In this document: piece by piece, positions 35,660-43,662 of the stretch
How positions within the stretch are numbered: position 1 is the stretch's first letter
Layout of the letters: each line of letters starts with the position of its first letter
Origin: Actinokineospora diospyrosa
GTDB lineage: Bacteria > Actinomycetota > Actinomycetes > Mycobacteriales > Pseudonocardiaceae
Length of the DNA stretch: 64,000 bases
Direction: 5' to 3'
Assembly (NCBI RefSeq): GCF_024171925.1
Contig: NZ_JAMTCO010000005.1
Location: 310,001-374,000, forward strand
Notes under the pieces: generated by a model
Seen by the model: only the letters and a program-made list of their open reading frames with translations
Told to the model about the DNA's origin: nothing
The model's database searches: none
Program-made: the position numbers and the translations under genes

Positions 35660-37756
35660 CTAACTAGTCGTCGCCAACGCGAACGGCAACACCGCCCCCG
35701 CCCCAACATCCCGCAACATCGCCGCTCCCACCGTCATCGTCCACCCGCTATCAATCCGGTCATCCACCAACAACAACGCCCCCTCAATCCCACCAACCCG
35801 AGCAGCCAACTCCTCACCCACCGACATCGACTTCCACAACCACGCCAACCTCTGCGCACTGTTCGCCTGCGGAGCCGAAGCCCCCACCGCGACCTCACCC
35901 AAGATCGGCAACCGCCCGATCGAGGCGATCTGCGCCCCCAGGCTGGCCACCAACCGAGGGCGCCGGGTCGAGCCAACGGTCACCACGCCCACCGGTCGCT
36001 CCGCCCAGCCCCACGCCGCCAACACCTTCACGCAGGCGTCGACCAGGTCCGGCGGCACCTCACCGTCCTCTGTGGACGAGAACAGGTCCCGCAACCGGTT
36101 GCCCCACCCGATGTCGGTCATCCGGCCCAGCGCTCGCCCCGGTTCGGCCAGCCTGCTCCCGGGTATCTTCCCCGAGAGCGCGACCCCGAGCGACGCCATT
36201 GCTGTTGGCCAGGCCTTCTTCGGCGTGATCTCGACCCCGGGCCGACGTAATTTCTCCTGTGCGATGGCCATCTCCGCCGCCGACACCGCGACCTCCCACC
36301 GCTCGCCGGTGCAGTTGTCGCACCGGCCGCACGGGGCGGCGTGCGGGTCGTCGAGTTGGCGCAGCAGGAACTCCATGCGGCAGCCCGGCGTCTCCAGGTA
36401 CTCCAGGATGGCGTTCTGCTCGGCCGTGCGGGCGGCCGCGATCCGCCCGTACCGCTCGGCGTCGTACTCCCACGACTCGCCGGTGTGCTCCCAGCCGCCG
36501 CGGACCCGGCGGACCGCGCCGTCCACGTCGAGGACCTTGAGCACCATCTCCAAGCGGCCGCGGGACAGGTCGACCCGCGGCTCCAGCGCCATGGTCGACA
36601 GCGGCCGCCCCGCGTCGGCGAGGGCATCGATCACCTGGCGCACGTAGTGCTCCGGCGGGAACGCCAGCGACGCGAAGTACGCCCAGATGTCCTTGTCCTC
36701 GGTGCCCGGCATCAACACCACATCCGCTCGCAGCACACCACGACCGGCACGCCCGATCTGCTGGTAATACGCGATAGGCGATTGCGGCGCTCCCACGTGC
36801 ACTACGAAGCCCAAGTCCGGCTTATCGAACCCCATCCCGAGTGCTGACGTCGCCACCAATGCCTTGACCCGGTTGCCCAGCAGGTCGTCCTCGGCGCGGA
36901 GTCGGTCGGTGATATCGGTCCGACCCGTGTAAGAGGAGACCTCATACCCGCGTTCACGCAAGAACGACGCCAACTCTTCGGCTGCCGCAACCGTCAGCGT
37001 GTAGATGATCCCGGACCCTTCGAGCTTGCCCAGGTTCTCCGCCAACCAAGCCCACCGCGCCTGCGGGGTCGGTAGTCGTACCACCCCCAGCCGGAGGCTC
37101 TCCCGGTCTAGAGGTCCACGTAGGACAAGAGCGTCGTCGGCACCAAGACCCAACTGGTGGGCCACGTCTTGCACTACCCGGTTGTTCGCGGTTGCCGTCG
37201 TCGCGAGAACGGGAACCCCATCCGGGAGTTCACCGAGGAGCGTCCTCAGGCGACGGTAGTCCGGCCGGAAGTCGTGGCCCCAGTCCGAGATGCAGTGCGC
37301 CTCGTCGACGACCAGCATCCCCGCGGACGCGGTCAGACGGGGGAGCACCGTGTCGCGGAAATCGGGGTTGTTCAGCCGTTCCGGGCTCACCAGCAGGACA
37401 TCGACGTCGCCATCGGCGACGGCCTCCTGCACCTGCTCCCAGTCCTCGGGGTTCGACGAGTTGATCGTCGCCGCCCGCACGCCCGCCCGCGCGGCCGCGT
37501 CGACCTGGTTGCGCATCAGGGCGAGCAGCGGCGACACGATCACCGTTGGGCCCTCGCCGAGTTCCCGCAGCAGCGCCGTGGCCACGAAGTACACCGCGGA
37601 CTTGCCCCACCCCGTCCGCTGCACCACTAACGCACGGCGGCGGCGCGCGACCAGGGCCTCGATGGCGGTCCACTGGTCTTCGCGCAGGGTCGCCCCGGGT
37701 CCGGCCAGGGCTCGTAGTCGTTCTTCCGCCGAGTGTCGTAGTGCGTTGTCGTCCAC
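35660..37756 (-). CDS. RecQ-family ATP-dependent DNA helicase with phosphoribosyltransferase-like C-terminus
   Basis: 698 residues from GTG 37756. Helicase motifs: Walker A VVQRTGWGKSAVYF, DEAH box MLVVDEAHCISDWGHDFRPDYR, motif III ATTATANNRV, motif V LVATSALGMGFDKPDLGFVVH, motif VI YYQQIGRAGRG. A zinc site CGRCDNCTGE follows. The C-terminus has LLLVDDRIDSGWTMTVGAAMLRD, which looks like the PRPP-binding loop of phosphoribosyltransferases. I believe this layout is typical of an actinobacterial RecQ subfamily. Role: unwinding DNA in repair or recombination. Monocistronic. Confidence 0.92.
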   Translation of the reverse strand: MDDNALRHSAEERLRALAGPGATLREDQWTAIEALVARRRRALVVQRTGWGKSAVYFVATALLRELGEGPTVIVSPLLALMRNQVDAAARAGVRAATINSSNPEDWEQVQEAVADGDVDVLLVSPERLNNPDFRDTVLPRLTASAGMLVVDEAHCISDWGHDFRPDYRRLRTLLGELPDGVPVLATTATANNRVVQDVAHQLGLGADDALVLRGPLDRESLRLGVVRLPTPQARWAWLAENLGKLEGSGIIYTLTVAAAEELASFLRERGYEVSSYTGRTDITDRLRAEDDLLGNRVKALVATSALGMGFDKPDLGFVVHVGAPQSPIAYYQQIGRAGRGVLRADVVLMPGTEDKDIWAYFASLAFPPEHYVRQVIDALADAGRPLSTMALEPRVDLSRGRLEMVLKVLDVDGAVRRVRGGWEHTGESWEYDAERYGRIAAARTAEQNAILEYLETPGCRMEFLLRQLDDPHAAPCGRCDNCTGERWEVAVSAAEMAIAQEKLRRPGVEITPKKAWPTAMASLGVALSGKIPGSRLAEPGRALGRMTDIGWGNRLRDLFSSTEDGEVPPDLVDACVKVLAAWGWAERPVGVVTVGSTRRPRLVASLGAQIASIGRLPILGEVAVGASAPQANSAQRLAWLWKSMSVGEELAARVGGIEGALLLVDDRIDSGWTMTVGAAMLRDVGAGAVLPFALATTS

Positions 37757-37947
37757 ATCACATGGATACCGCGCCGCGGGGGCCGCCGTCGAGCGGGCCC
37801 CCGCAGCCTGTGGACAACTCCTGTGGACAACTGTTGGCGCAGGTCGGCCCATCCCGCGCGGACGCGCACCATCCGCGCGAGACGGGCCGCCCGGTCATCG
37901 TGACCGGGACCTCCGGCGGGCGAAGCGGCAGCTTTCCGCCGAAGTCG

Positions 37948-38634
37948 TCAGATCCGCACCATGACCTGGTCGAGGTCCTTGCGGATCAAGCTCGGGACGG
38001 TGGCGTCCGGAGCGGGGTAGCCGACCGGGATCACCGCGAACGCCTTCTCGTTCTTGGGCCGGTCGAGCACCTCGGAGAGGAACTTCATCGGGCTCGGCGT
38101 GTGGGTCAGCGCCGCGAGGCCCGACAGGTGCAGGGCGGTCAGCAGCATGCCGACGGCGATGCCCACCGACTCGTCCACGTAGTAGTGCTTGTGCTGGTCG
38201 CCCTCGTCGTCGAGGTAGTACCGCTGCTCGAACACCACGATCAGGTAAGGGGCGTCGGTCAGGTGGGGCTTGTTCTGGTCAGTCCCCAGAGGACGTAACG
38301 CTGAGAGCCACTCCTCGCCGAGTCTGCCCGCGTAAGAGACCTGCTCTTCCCGCTCAGCCGCCTCCCGGATCTGGGCGCGCACCTCGGGGTCTGTCACCAG
38401 CACGAACGTCCACGGCTGTTGGTGGGCGCCGGAAGGTGCCGTCGCGGCCACCGCTATGGCGTCGATCACGACCTGCTCGGGCACCGGTTCCGTGGAGAAC
38501 GCGCGCACGGTCCTGCGCTCATCCATCTTGGCGCGCAACTCGGCGGCAGCCTGCAAAGACTCCGCTGCCGTGACCCTGGCGGGCCGGTAGGGCACCGGGT
38601 CGTACGGCTGATCGTGGATCGGTATCCAAGCCAT
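37948..38634 (-). CDS. Nitroreductase-family FMN oxidoreductase
   Basis: 228 residues from ATG 38634 (GGGAG ten bases upstream; an ATG at 38673 is possible). Nitroreductase signatures: [20 protein letters not shown] (FMN-binding RxxR), [15 protein letters not shown], and the late [22 protein letters not shown] and [12 protein letters not shown]. The insertion [21 protein letters not shown] resembles the iodotyrosine-deiodinase-like branch. The substrate is unknown. Divergent from nadD. Confidence 0.88.
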   Translation of the reverse strand: MAWIPIHDQPYDPVPYRPARVTAAESLQAAAELRAKMDERRTVRAFSTEPVPEQVVIDAIAVAATAPSGAHQQPWTFVLVTDPEVRAQIREAAEREEQVSYAGRLGEEWLSALRPLGTDQNKPHLTDAPYLIVVFEQRYYLDDEGDQHKHYYVDESVGIAVGMLLTALHLSGLAALTHTPSPMKFLSEVLDRPKNEKAFAVIPVGYPAPDATVPSLIRKDLDQVMVRI

Positions 38635-38825
38635 GTCCGGCAGTCTCCCGGTCGGGTGGCCACTCACGGTCATACCGATCCGGTCATAGGCCCCGCGTCA
38701 TGGCCCGAACGGTGGTGTTCGGAAGTCGGCCGCCGACGGGGCCGCGCATGATGTTGCTCATACCCGGCCACCCGCTGTCGGCGCATGTCAGGACGCCGGG
38801 CGGGGTCGGCCGTAGGCTCGCGGGC

Positions 38826-39416
38826 ATGGCTCGCCGGATTGGCATCATGGGCGGCACCTTCGACCCCGTGCACCACGGTCACCTCGTGGCAGCGAGTGAG
38901 GTGCAGGCGCGGTTCGACCTCGACGAGGTGGTGTTCGTGCCCACCGGGGTGCCGTGGCAGAAGGACGGCAAGCAGGTCAGCGCCGCGGAGGACCGCTACC
39001 TGATGACCGTCGTGGCGACGGCGTCCAACCCCAGGTTCTCGGTCAGCCGGGTGGACGTCGACCGCACGGGCGTCACCTACACCGTCGACACGCTCCGTGA
39101 CCTCAACGCGCGCTACCCCGACGCCGACCTCTTCTTCATCACCGGCGCCGACGCCCTCGAGCAGATCCTGTCCTGGCACCGCGCCGAGGAGCTGTTCACC
39201 CTCGCCCACTTCGTGGGTGTTACCCGGCCGGGGTACAGCCTGGCCGACGCCCACCTGCCGTCGGGCACGGTGAGCCTGGTCGAGGTCCCCGCCCTCGCGA
39301 TCTCCTCCACCGACTGCCGCGCGCGCGTCGCTTCGGGCATGCCCGTCTGGTACCTCGTCCCCGACGGGGTGGTGCAGTACATCTCCAAGCGCGGTCTATA
39401 CGCCGCCGAGGACTGA
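38826..39416 (+). CDS. nadD: Nicotinate-nucleotide adenylyltransferase
   Basis: Makes deamido-NAD from nicotinate mononucleotide and ATP. 196 residues: the nucleotidyltransferase motif [17 protein letters not shown] is at the N-terminus and [13 protein letters not shown] (ISSTxIR-like) near the end. ATG 38826 lies immediately before MARRIG. The frame is open 126 bp further upstream but unlike the family. First gene of a run of five on this strand. Confidence 0.96.
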   Translation: MARRIGIMGGTFDPVHHGHLVAASEVQARFDLDEVVFVPTGVPWQKDGKQVSAAEDRYLMTVVATASNPRFSVSRVDVDRTGVTYTVDTLRDLNARYPDADLFFITGADALEQILSWHRAEELFTLAHFVGVTRPGYSLADAHLPSGTVSLVEVPALAISSTDCRARVASGMPVWYLVPDGVVQYISKRGLYAAED

Positions 39417-39478
39417 TCGCCAGCCCGCACCCGGTACCCTCGACTGGTTGGCCCCTGGGAACCTGATCGAGGAGTGAC

Positions 39479-39880
39479 GTGGCAGCGACGCACGAGGCAC
39501 GCGAACTGGCACTGGTCGCGGCCGGTGCGGCGGCCGACAAGAAGGCCGCCGACGTGATCGTGCTGGACGTCTCCGACCAGCTCGTGATCACCGACTGCTT
39601 CGTGATCGCCTCCGCCGCCAACGAGCGGCAGGTCGGCGCGATCGTGGACGGTGTCGAGGAGAAGATGCGCGAGGCGGGCTCCAAGCCGGTCCGCCGCGAG
39701 GGCGCCCGCGAGGGCCGCTGGGTCCTGCTCGACTTCGTCGACGTCGTGGTGCACATCCAGCACGCCGACGAGCGCTCGTTCTACGGCCTGGAGCGGCTGT
39801 GGAAGGACTGCCCGCGCATCGAGTTCGACCTGGCCCAGCACACCGGCGAGGTGGGGGCCGCGGCTGAGGACGTCGAGTGA
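39479..39880 (+). CDS. rsfS: Ribosomal silencing factor RsfS
   Basis: 133 residues, slightly long for RsfS because of an acidic C-terminal tail. Conserved blocks: AAADKKAADVIVLDVSDQ, VITDCFVIASAANERQV, GREGRWVLLDF-like segment and VVHIQHADERSFYGLERLW. It binds L14 and blocks subunit joining under starvation. GTG 39479 follows GAGGAG by four bases. It overlaps the next gene (GTGA). Confidence 0.95.
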   Translation: MAATHEARELALVAAGAAADKKAADVIVLDVSDQLVITDCFVIASAANERQVGAIVDGVEEKMREAGSKPVRREGAREGRWVLLDFVDVVVHIQHADERSFYGLERLWKDCPRIEFDLAQHTGEVGAAAEDVE

Positions 39881-40491
39881 CCCTGCGCAGGCTCGTCCTC
39901 TGGCGCCACGGCGAGACCGACTACAACGCCTCGGGCCGGATGCAGGGCCACATCGACTCGCACCTGACCGAGGTCGGCCGCAACCAGGCCCGCTTCGCGG
40001 TGCCCGCGCTGGCCAGGTTCTCGCCGGACCTCATCGTGGCCTCCGACCTGCACCGGGCCACCGACACCGCGACGGTGTTCAGCCAGGCGGTCGGCGTCCC
40101 GCTGCGCTTTGACAAGCGTTTGCGCGAGACCAACCTGGGGCTGTGGCAGGGCAAGACCGGCGCCGAGATCGACGCGGAGTGGCCGGGCGGTCGCGCCGAG
40201 TGGCAGACCGACGCGACCTGGACCCCGCCCGGCGGCGAGTCCCGGATCGAGGTGGCCGCCCGCGCGACCGAGGTCGTCACCGGGCTGGACGAGGGGACTG
40301 AGGACACCGTTGTGCTTTGCGCACACGGGGGACTCATCACCGCGCTGACCGGCAGCCTGTTGGAGCTACCGGTGGCGAACTGGTGGCAGCTGGGCGGTAT
40401 CGCCAACTGCCATTGGACGGTGCTGGCCCGCAGGGAGACCAGTGGTCTCGCTTGGCGCTTGGTCGCCTACAACGTTGGCATCACCGGATAG
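39877..40491 (+). CDS. gpgP: Histidine phosphatase, probable glucosyl-3-phosphoglycerate phosphatase (GpgP)
   Basis: 204 residues with the phosphoglycerate-mutase-like core: LWRHGETDYNASGRMQGHIDSHLTEVG (catalytic His in RHGE), SDLHRATDTA, ETNLGLWQGKT and AHGGLITALTG. In Mycobacterium tuberculosis the gene directly after the rsfS homologue (Rv2419c) is GpgP, which removes phosphate from glucosyl-3-phosphoglycerate in methylglucose lipopolysaccharide synthesis. The same position, and octT next, support that function over a generic phosphatase. GTG 39877 overlaps rsfS. Confidence 0.85.
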   Translation: MTLRRLVLWRHGETDYNASGRMQGHIDSHLTEVGRNQARFAVPALARFSPDLIVASDLHRATDTATVFSQAVGVPLRFDKRLRETNLGLWQGKTGAEIDAEWPGGRAEWQTDATWTPPGGESRIEVAARATEVVTGLDEGTEDTVVLCAHGGLITALTGSLLELPVANWWQLGGIANCHWTVLARRETSGLAWRLVAYNVGITG

Positions 40492-41224
40492 GCCGACCCG
40501 GGCGACCGTGCTGGTGTTCGGCGACTCGCTGAGCTTCCACGGCCCCGATGGTCCGCACCCGGCCGACGACGCCCGGCTATGGCCGAACCTGGCCGCCGCC
40601 GAGGTGGGTGCTCGAACCGAGCTCTTCGCGGGCTTCGGTTGGACCGCGCGTGACGCCTACTGGTCGCTGGTAGGGGACCCTCGCGTGTGGACGTACATGC
40701 CTAAGACCGACGTGCTGGTACTGGCCATCGGTGGGATGGACACGCTTCCGTCTCCACTGCCTACCTACCTTCGTCAGGGCATCCGCTACCTCCGTCCAGA
40801 CTGGTTGCGTCGCCGCGCTCGGAAGGCCTACCTGGCTGCCCAGCCGTGGGCATCCCGCGTGACGCGGGGGTGGCCGGTGGCGCTACCTGCTGAACTGACC
40901 GTGCGATACCTCAACGACATCGTGGTCGCTGTGCGGGCGCTGCGGCCGGACCTACCCGTCGTCGTCATGTTGCCGTCAGTGCACCGGTCACCTGCTTACG
41001 GTTACGTGCACTCTGGCCGATCCCGCGCGGTCGCTCTTGTGCGTGAATGGGCCAACCGCAGCGAGATCGTTCTATTCGACGTCGCCGCGGTCATCGGTGA
41101 CCACGTCTTGGGTGGTCACGGCAATCCCGACGGCATGCACTGGGGATGGGACGGGCACCGGATGGTGGCTACGGCCCTCGCCGAGCACCTTGCGCCGCTG
41201 TTGGGCAAGCCCCCGGACAACTAG
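40475..41224 (+). CDS. octT: SGNH hydrolase-fold protein, probable diglucosylglycerate octanoyltransferase (OctT)
   Basis: 249 residues from TTG 40475 (GTG 40508 is an alternative; neither has a clear ribosome-binding site). SGNH motifs: VLVFGDSLSFHGP (block I Ser), AIGGMDTL (Gly/Asn region), and HGNPDGMHWGWDGHRM (Asp-x-x-His dyad). The mycobacterial gene in this exact slot, Rv2418c, is OctT, which octanoylates diglucosylglycerate. The length matches (about 247). Start confidence is lower than function confidence. Confidence 0.82.
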   Translation: MASPDRPTRATVLVFGDSLSFHGPDGPHPADDARLWPNLAAAEVGARTELFAGFGWTARDAYWSLVGDPRVWTYMPKTDVLVLAIGGMDTLPSPLPTYLRQGIRYLRPDWLRRRARKAYLAAQPWASRVTRGWPVALPAELTVRYLNDIVVAVRALRPDLPVVVMLPSVHRSPAYGYVHSGRSRAVALVREWANRSEIVLFDVAAVIGDHVLGGHGNPDGMHWGWDGHRMVATALAEHLAPLLGKPPDN

Positions 41225-41235
41225 TCTCCTGTCAC

Positions 41236-42072
41236 GTGCCCTTCGTCGTGCTGACCGATTCCACCGCCTACCTACCTGAGGGCGCGGCAGAGCGGCACGC
41301 GGTGCGCGTAGTACCACTACTGGTGCGTGTGGACGGTCAGGAAGGGCAGGACGGCCTCGACATCGGTCCCGCCCAGTTGTCCGCAGCTCTACGCGATAGG
41401 CGGATGGTGACGACCTCTAGGCCCAATCCGGCCGAGTTCGCCGCGACCTACCGCGAGCTGCTCGACGCGGGAGCGGACGGGGTGTTGTCGGTGCACCTGT
41501 CCCGTGAGTTGTCGGGGACGTGGGAGTCCGCGCGGCTGGCGTCCGAGGAGTTCGGCACCGCGGTGCGCGTCGTCGACTCCCGCACGACCGCCATGGGACT
41601 GGGGTTCGCCGTGCTGCGGGCCGCTGCCCTGGCGGCGACGGGGGCACCGGGTGCGGAGGTCGAGGCGGCCGCGGTCGCGGCGGCGGCGGCCACCAAGTGC
41701 TTCTTCGTCGTGGAGACCCTGGAGTACTTGCGCCGCGGCGGTCGGATCGGTGCGGCGGCCGCCCTGCTGGGGACCGCGCTGGCGGTCAAGCCGATCCTGC
41801 ACGTGGCCGACGGGCAGATCGTGCCGCTGGAGAAGGTGCGCACGACCAGCCGCGCGCTGGGGCGATTGGTCGACCTCGCGGTGGACGCGGCGGGGGAGTC
41901 GGCGGTCGAGATCGCGGTGCACCACCTGGCCGATCCGGACCGCGCCGCCGAGTTGGCGTCCCGGCTCACCGCCCGCCTGCCCGCGGCGACCTGCGTGGTG
42001 TCGGAGCTCGGTGCGGTGATCGGCGCGCACACCGGCCCCGGCGTCCTCGGTGTGGTCGTCGGCCCCCGCTGA
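41236..42072 (+). CDS. DegV-family fatty-acid-binding protein
   Basis: 278 residues, DegV fold: VVLTDSTAYLPEGAAERHAVRVVPL at the N-terminus, TTSRPNPAEFAATYRELLDAGADGVLSVHLSRELSGTW (lipid-binding TSRP and SGT motifs), VVDSRTTAMGLGF, and HTGPGVLGVV at the end. DegV (FakB-like) proteins bind acyl chains. In mycobacteria the DegV gene is also next to octT, so a link to octanoyl transfer is tempting, but that is inference. Confidence 0.9.
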   Translation: MPFVVLTDSTAYLPEGAAERHAVRVVPLLVRVDGQEGQDGLDIGPAQLSAALRDRRMVTTSRPNPAEFAATYRELLDAGADGVLSVHLSRELSGTWESARLASEEFGTAVRVVDSRTTAMGLGFAVLRAAALAATGAPGAEVEAAAVAAAAATKCFFVVETLEYLRRGGRIGAAAALLGTALAVKPILHVADGQIVPLEKVRTTSRALGRLVDLAVDAAGESAVEIAVHHLADPDRAAELASRLTARLPAATCVVSELGAVIGAHTGPGVLGVVVGPR

Positions 42073-42160
42073 GCCGCCGAGTTATCCACAACCCCCCACG
42101 CGGTCCACAGAAGACGGGAACTCCTTTCCCCGGCCTTGCCGGGTTCCTAACGTCGGTTCC

Positions 42161-42820
42161 ATGGCAGACACACAGCGCGTCAAGCAGATCGACTCGGTGC
42201 TCGCCCGGCTCGCCTCGATAGCCGGTCGCCCCTGGGACGGCGCCACACCTGAGGTTCCACGGCCCCGCAAGCGGTTCTCGGTCTCGGTGGCTATCGCACT
42301 CGTGGTCATCGGAGCTGTCACCGTCGGCATCCTGACCCTCTCCGGCTCACCCCCGACACCGGAACCGCCCCCCACCCTGGCCGCGGCGGCCGTCGACGAA
42401 CCGCCAGCACCGACGATCGTCGTCGACGTCGTGGGCAAGGTCCGAGAACCCGGGCTGCGCACCCTGCCCGACGGCTCCCGCATCGACGACGCCATCCGCG
42501 CCAGCGGGGGAGCTCTCCCCGGAACCGACCTGACCACCCTCAACCTGGCCCGCAAACTCGTCGACGGCGAACAGATCCACGTGGGCCAACCCGCGCCCCC
42601 GACCGCCGACCCGCCCGAACCCGGCGGCAAGGTCAACCTGAACTCGGCCAACCTCGCCCGCCTGGACACCCTGCCCGGCGTCGGCACCGTGACTGCCCAA
42701 CGCATCCTCGACTGGCGCACCAAACACGGCCGCTTCACCAAGGTCGACCAACTCGGCGACGTCGAGGGCATCGGCCCAGCCCGCCTGGAAGCCCTCCGCG
42801 ACCTGGTGGTGGTCCGGTGA
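42161..42820 (+). CDS. comEA: ComEA-family DNA-binding competence protein
   Basis: 219 residues. A short cytoplasmic N-terminus, one transmembrane helix (FSVSVAIALVVIGAVTVGIL, about residues 39-60), a Pro-rich linker, a SLBB domain (VVDVVGKVREPGLRTLPDGSRIDDAI), and a C-terminal helix-hairpin-helix pair (VNLNSANLARLDTLPGVGTVTAQRILDWR). Binds DNA outside the membrane and passes it to ComEC. ATG 42161; the stop overlaps the next small gene. Confidence 0.93.
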   Translation: MADTQRVKQIDSVLARLASIAGRPWDGATPEVPRPRKRFSVSVAIALVVIGAVTVGILTLSGSPPTPEPPPTLAAAAVDEPPAPTIVVDVVGKVREPGLRTLPDGSRIDDAIRASGGALPGTDLTTLNLARKLVDGEQIHVGQPAPPTADPPEPGGKVNLNSANLARLDTLPGVGTVTAQRILDWRTKHGRFTKVDQLGDVEGIGPARLEALRDLVVVR

Positions 42821-42963
42821 TCCCGCCCGAGCTACCCGCGAGCGCCGCCGTCCTGGGCGTGCTGGTGTTCCTCGGCCTGCTCACCCACTGGTCTTTGGCC
42901 ACCGGCCTGGGCATCGCGATCTGCGTGATCGGCGCCGCCCTCGGCACGGGCCCCGGACCTTAG
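42817..42963 (+). CDS. 48-residue membrane protein between comEA and comEC
   Basis: GTG 42817 overlaps the comEA stop (GTGA). The product is nearly all hydrophobic (residues 9-25 and 29-44), ending GTGPGP, and could form two short transmembrane helices. The coupling makes translation likely. No family known to me. Confidence 0.55.
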   Translation: MIPPELPASAAVLGVLVFLGLLTHWSLATGLGIAICVIGAALGTGPGP

Positions 42964-43196
42964 TGACGGGCGGGTTCTGGGTTCCTTGGGCGACGCCGCT
43001 GTGGTGTCGACGAGAGCAACAGGTCCGCGAGGGCGTCGGCGATGAAGGCGCCCCACTCGGCGGCGCAGCGGAAGACGTGGCCGACTGCCTTGCGGGCTAA
43101 CTGCTCATTGCTCGGCGCGAGCGCGGACAGGGTGGACTTCGAGCAGCGCGGTCGCGCAGTTCTTGATCCGCGCCCGCGCAATCGAGGTGTGTCCAT
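42960..43196 (-). CDS. Possible small protein in the comEA-comEC gap
   Basis: A 78-residue frame from ATG 43196: basic N-terminus, then ARKAVGHVFRCAAEWGAFIADALADLLLS, a plausible amphipathic/hydrophobic helix, and a basic tail. No Shine-Dalgarno is visible, and its 3' end overlaps the 48-residue gene. I list it because nothing else explains the 330-bp gap; it may not be real. Confidence 0.25.
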   Translation of the reverse strand: MDTPRLRGRGSRTARPRCSKSTLSALAPSNEQLARKAVGHVFRCAAEWGAFIADALADLLLSSTPQRRRPRNPEPARH

Positions 43197-43296
43197 TGTG
43201 GTCGAACGTGGGGAGAGTGGAGTGGGTTGGCAGACGGCTCGATGGCGTGGTCTCGGCCATGGTTGACCGTCGGGGTTTGCGTGTCCGCGCTCAAGC

Positions 43297-43662
43297 GTGC
43301 TTGGTGGGGCAGTGGATGCGGCGTGGGAGGCAGCGGTGGTAGCTGCGCGGTTGGACTGGCGGTTGGTGCCCGGTGCGCTGGTGGTGTGGCTGGCCGGGTT
43401 GGTCGGGCTGTTGGGGCATTGGGCCTTGGCAGTCGTGATCGGTGGGGTGGGGGTGGTTGGCGGGTTCGTCCATCTCCGGCACGGGCCCCGGGTGGGGGCG
43501 GTGCTCGGGGCTGGGTGGCCGTTGGTGGTGTGTGGGGTGTTGGCGGTTTGTCCGGTCGCTTGGCGGGTTCGGGAGGCCGCGGTTGATCCGTTGCGGGGTG
43601 AGGCCGCGCGGGCGGCGGTGGTTGAGATGCGGGTGGAGGTGGCGGAACGACCCAGGGGGTGA
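43297..43662 (+). CDS. comEC: ComEC N-terminal part (separate frame)
   Basis: 121 residues from GTG 43297 (or GTG 43312). Three hydrophobic segments (LVPGALVVWLAGLVGLLG, ALAVVIGGVGVVGGFVHL, WPLVVCGVLAVCPVAW) and the VEMRVEVAERPRG edge strand match the start of actinobacterial ComEC, which is normally one protein with the next gene. This frame ends TGA 43660-43662 right after five G; the next frame begins GTG 43659. See the finding on the split. Confidence 0.7.
   Translation: MLGGAVDAAWEAAVVAARLDWRLVPGALVVWLAGLVGLLGHWALAVVIGGVGVVGGFVHLRHGPRVGAVLGAGWPLVVCGVLAVCPVAWRVREAAVDPLRGEAARAAVVEMRVEVAERPRG

Noticed and set aside
34862-36250. 462-codon open frame over palindrome copy B and into recQ
   Set aside because: It is antisense to the recQ-like gene for a third of its length and otherwise encodes repeat-derived Pro/Arg/Ser sequence.
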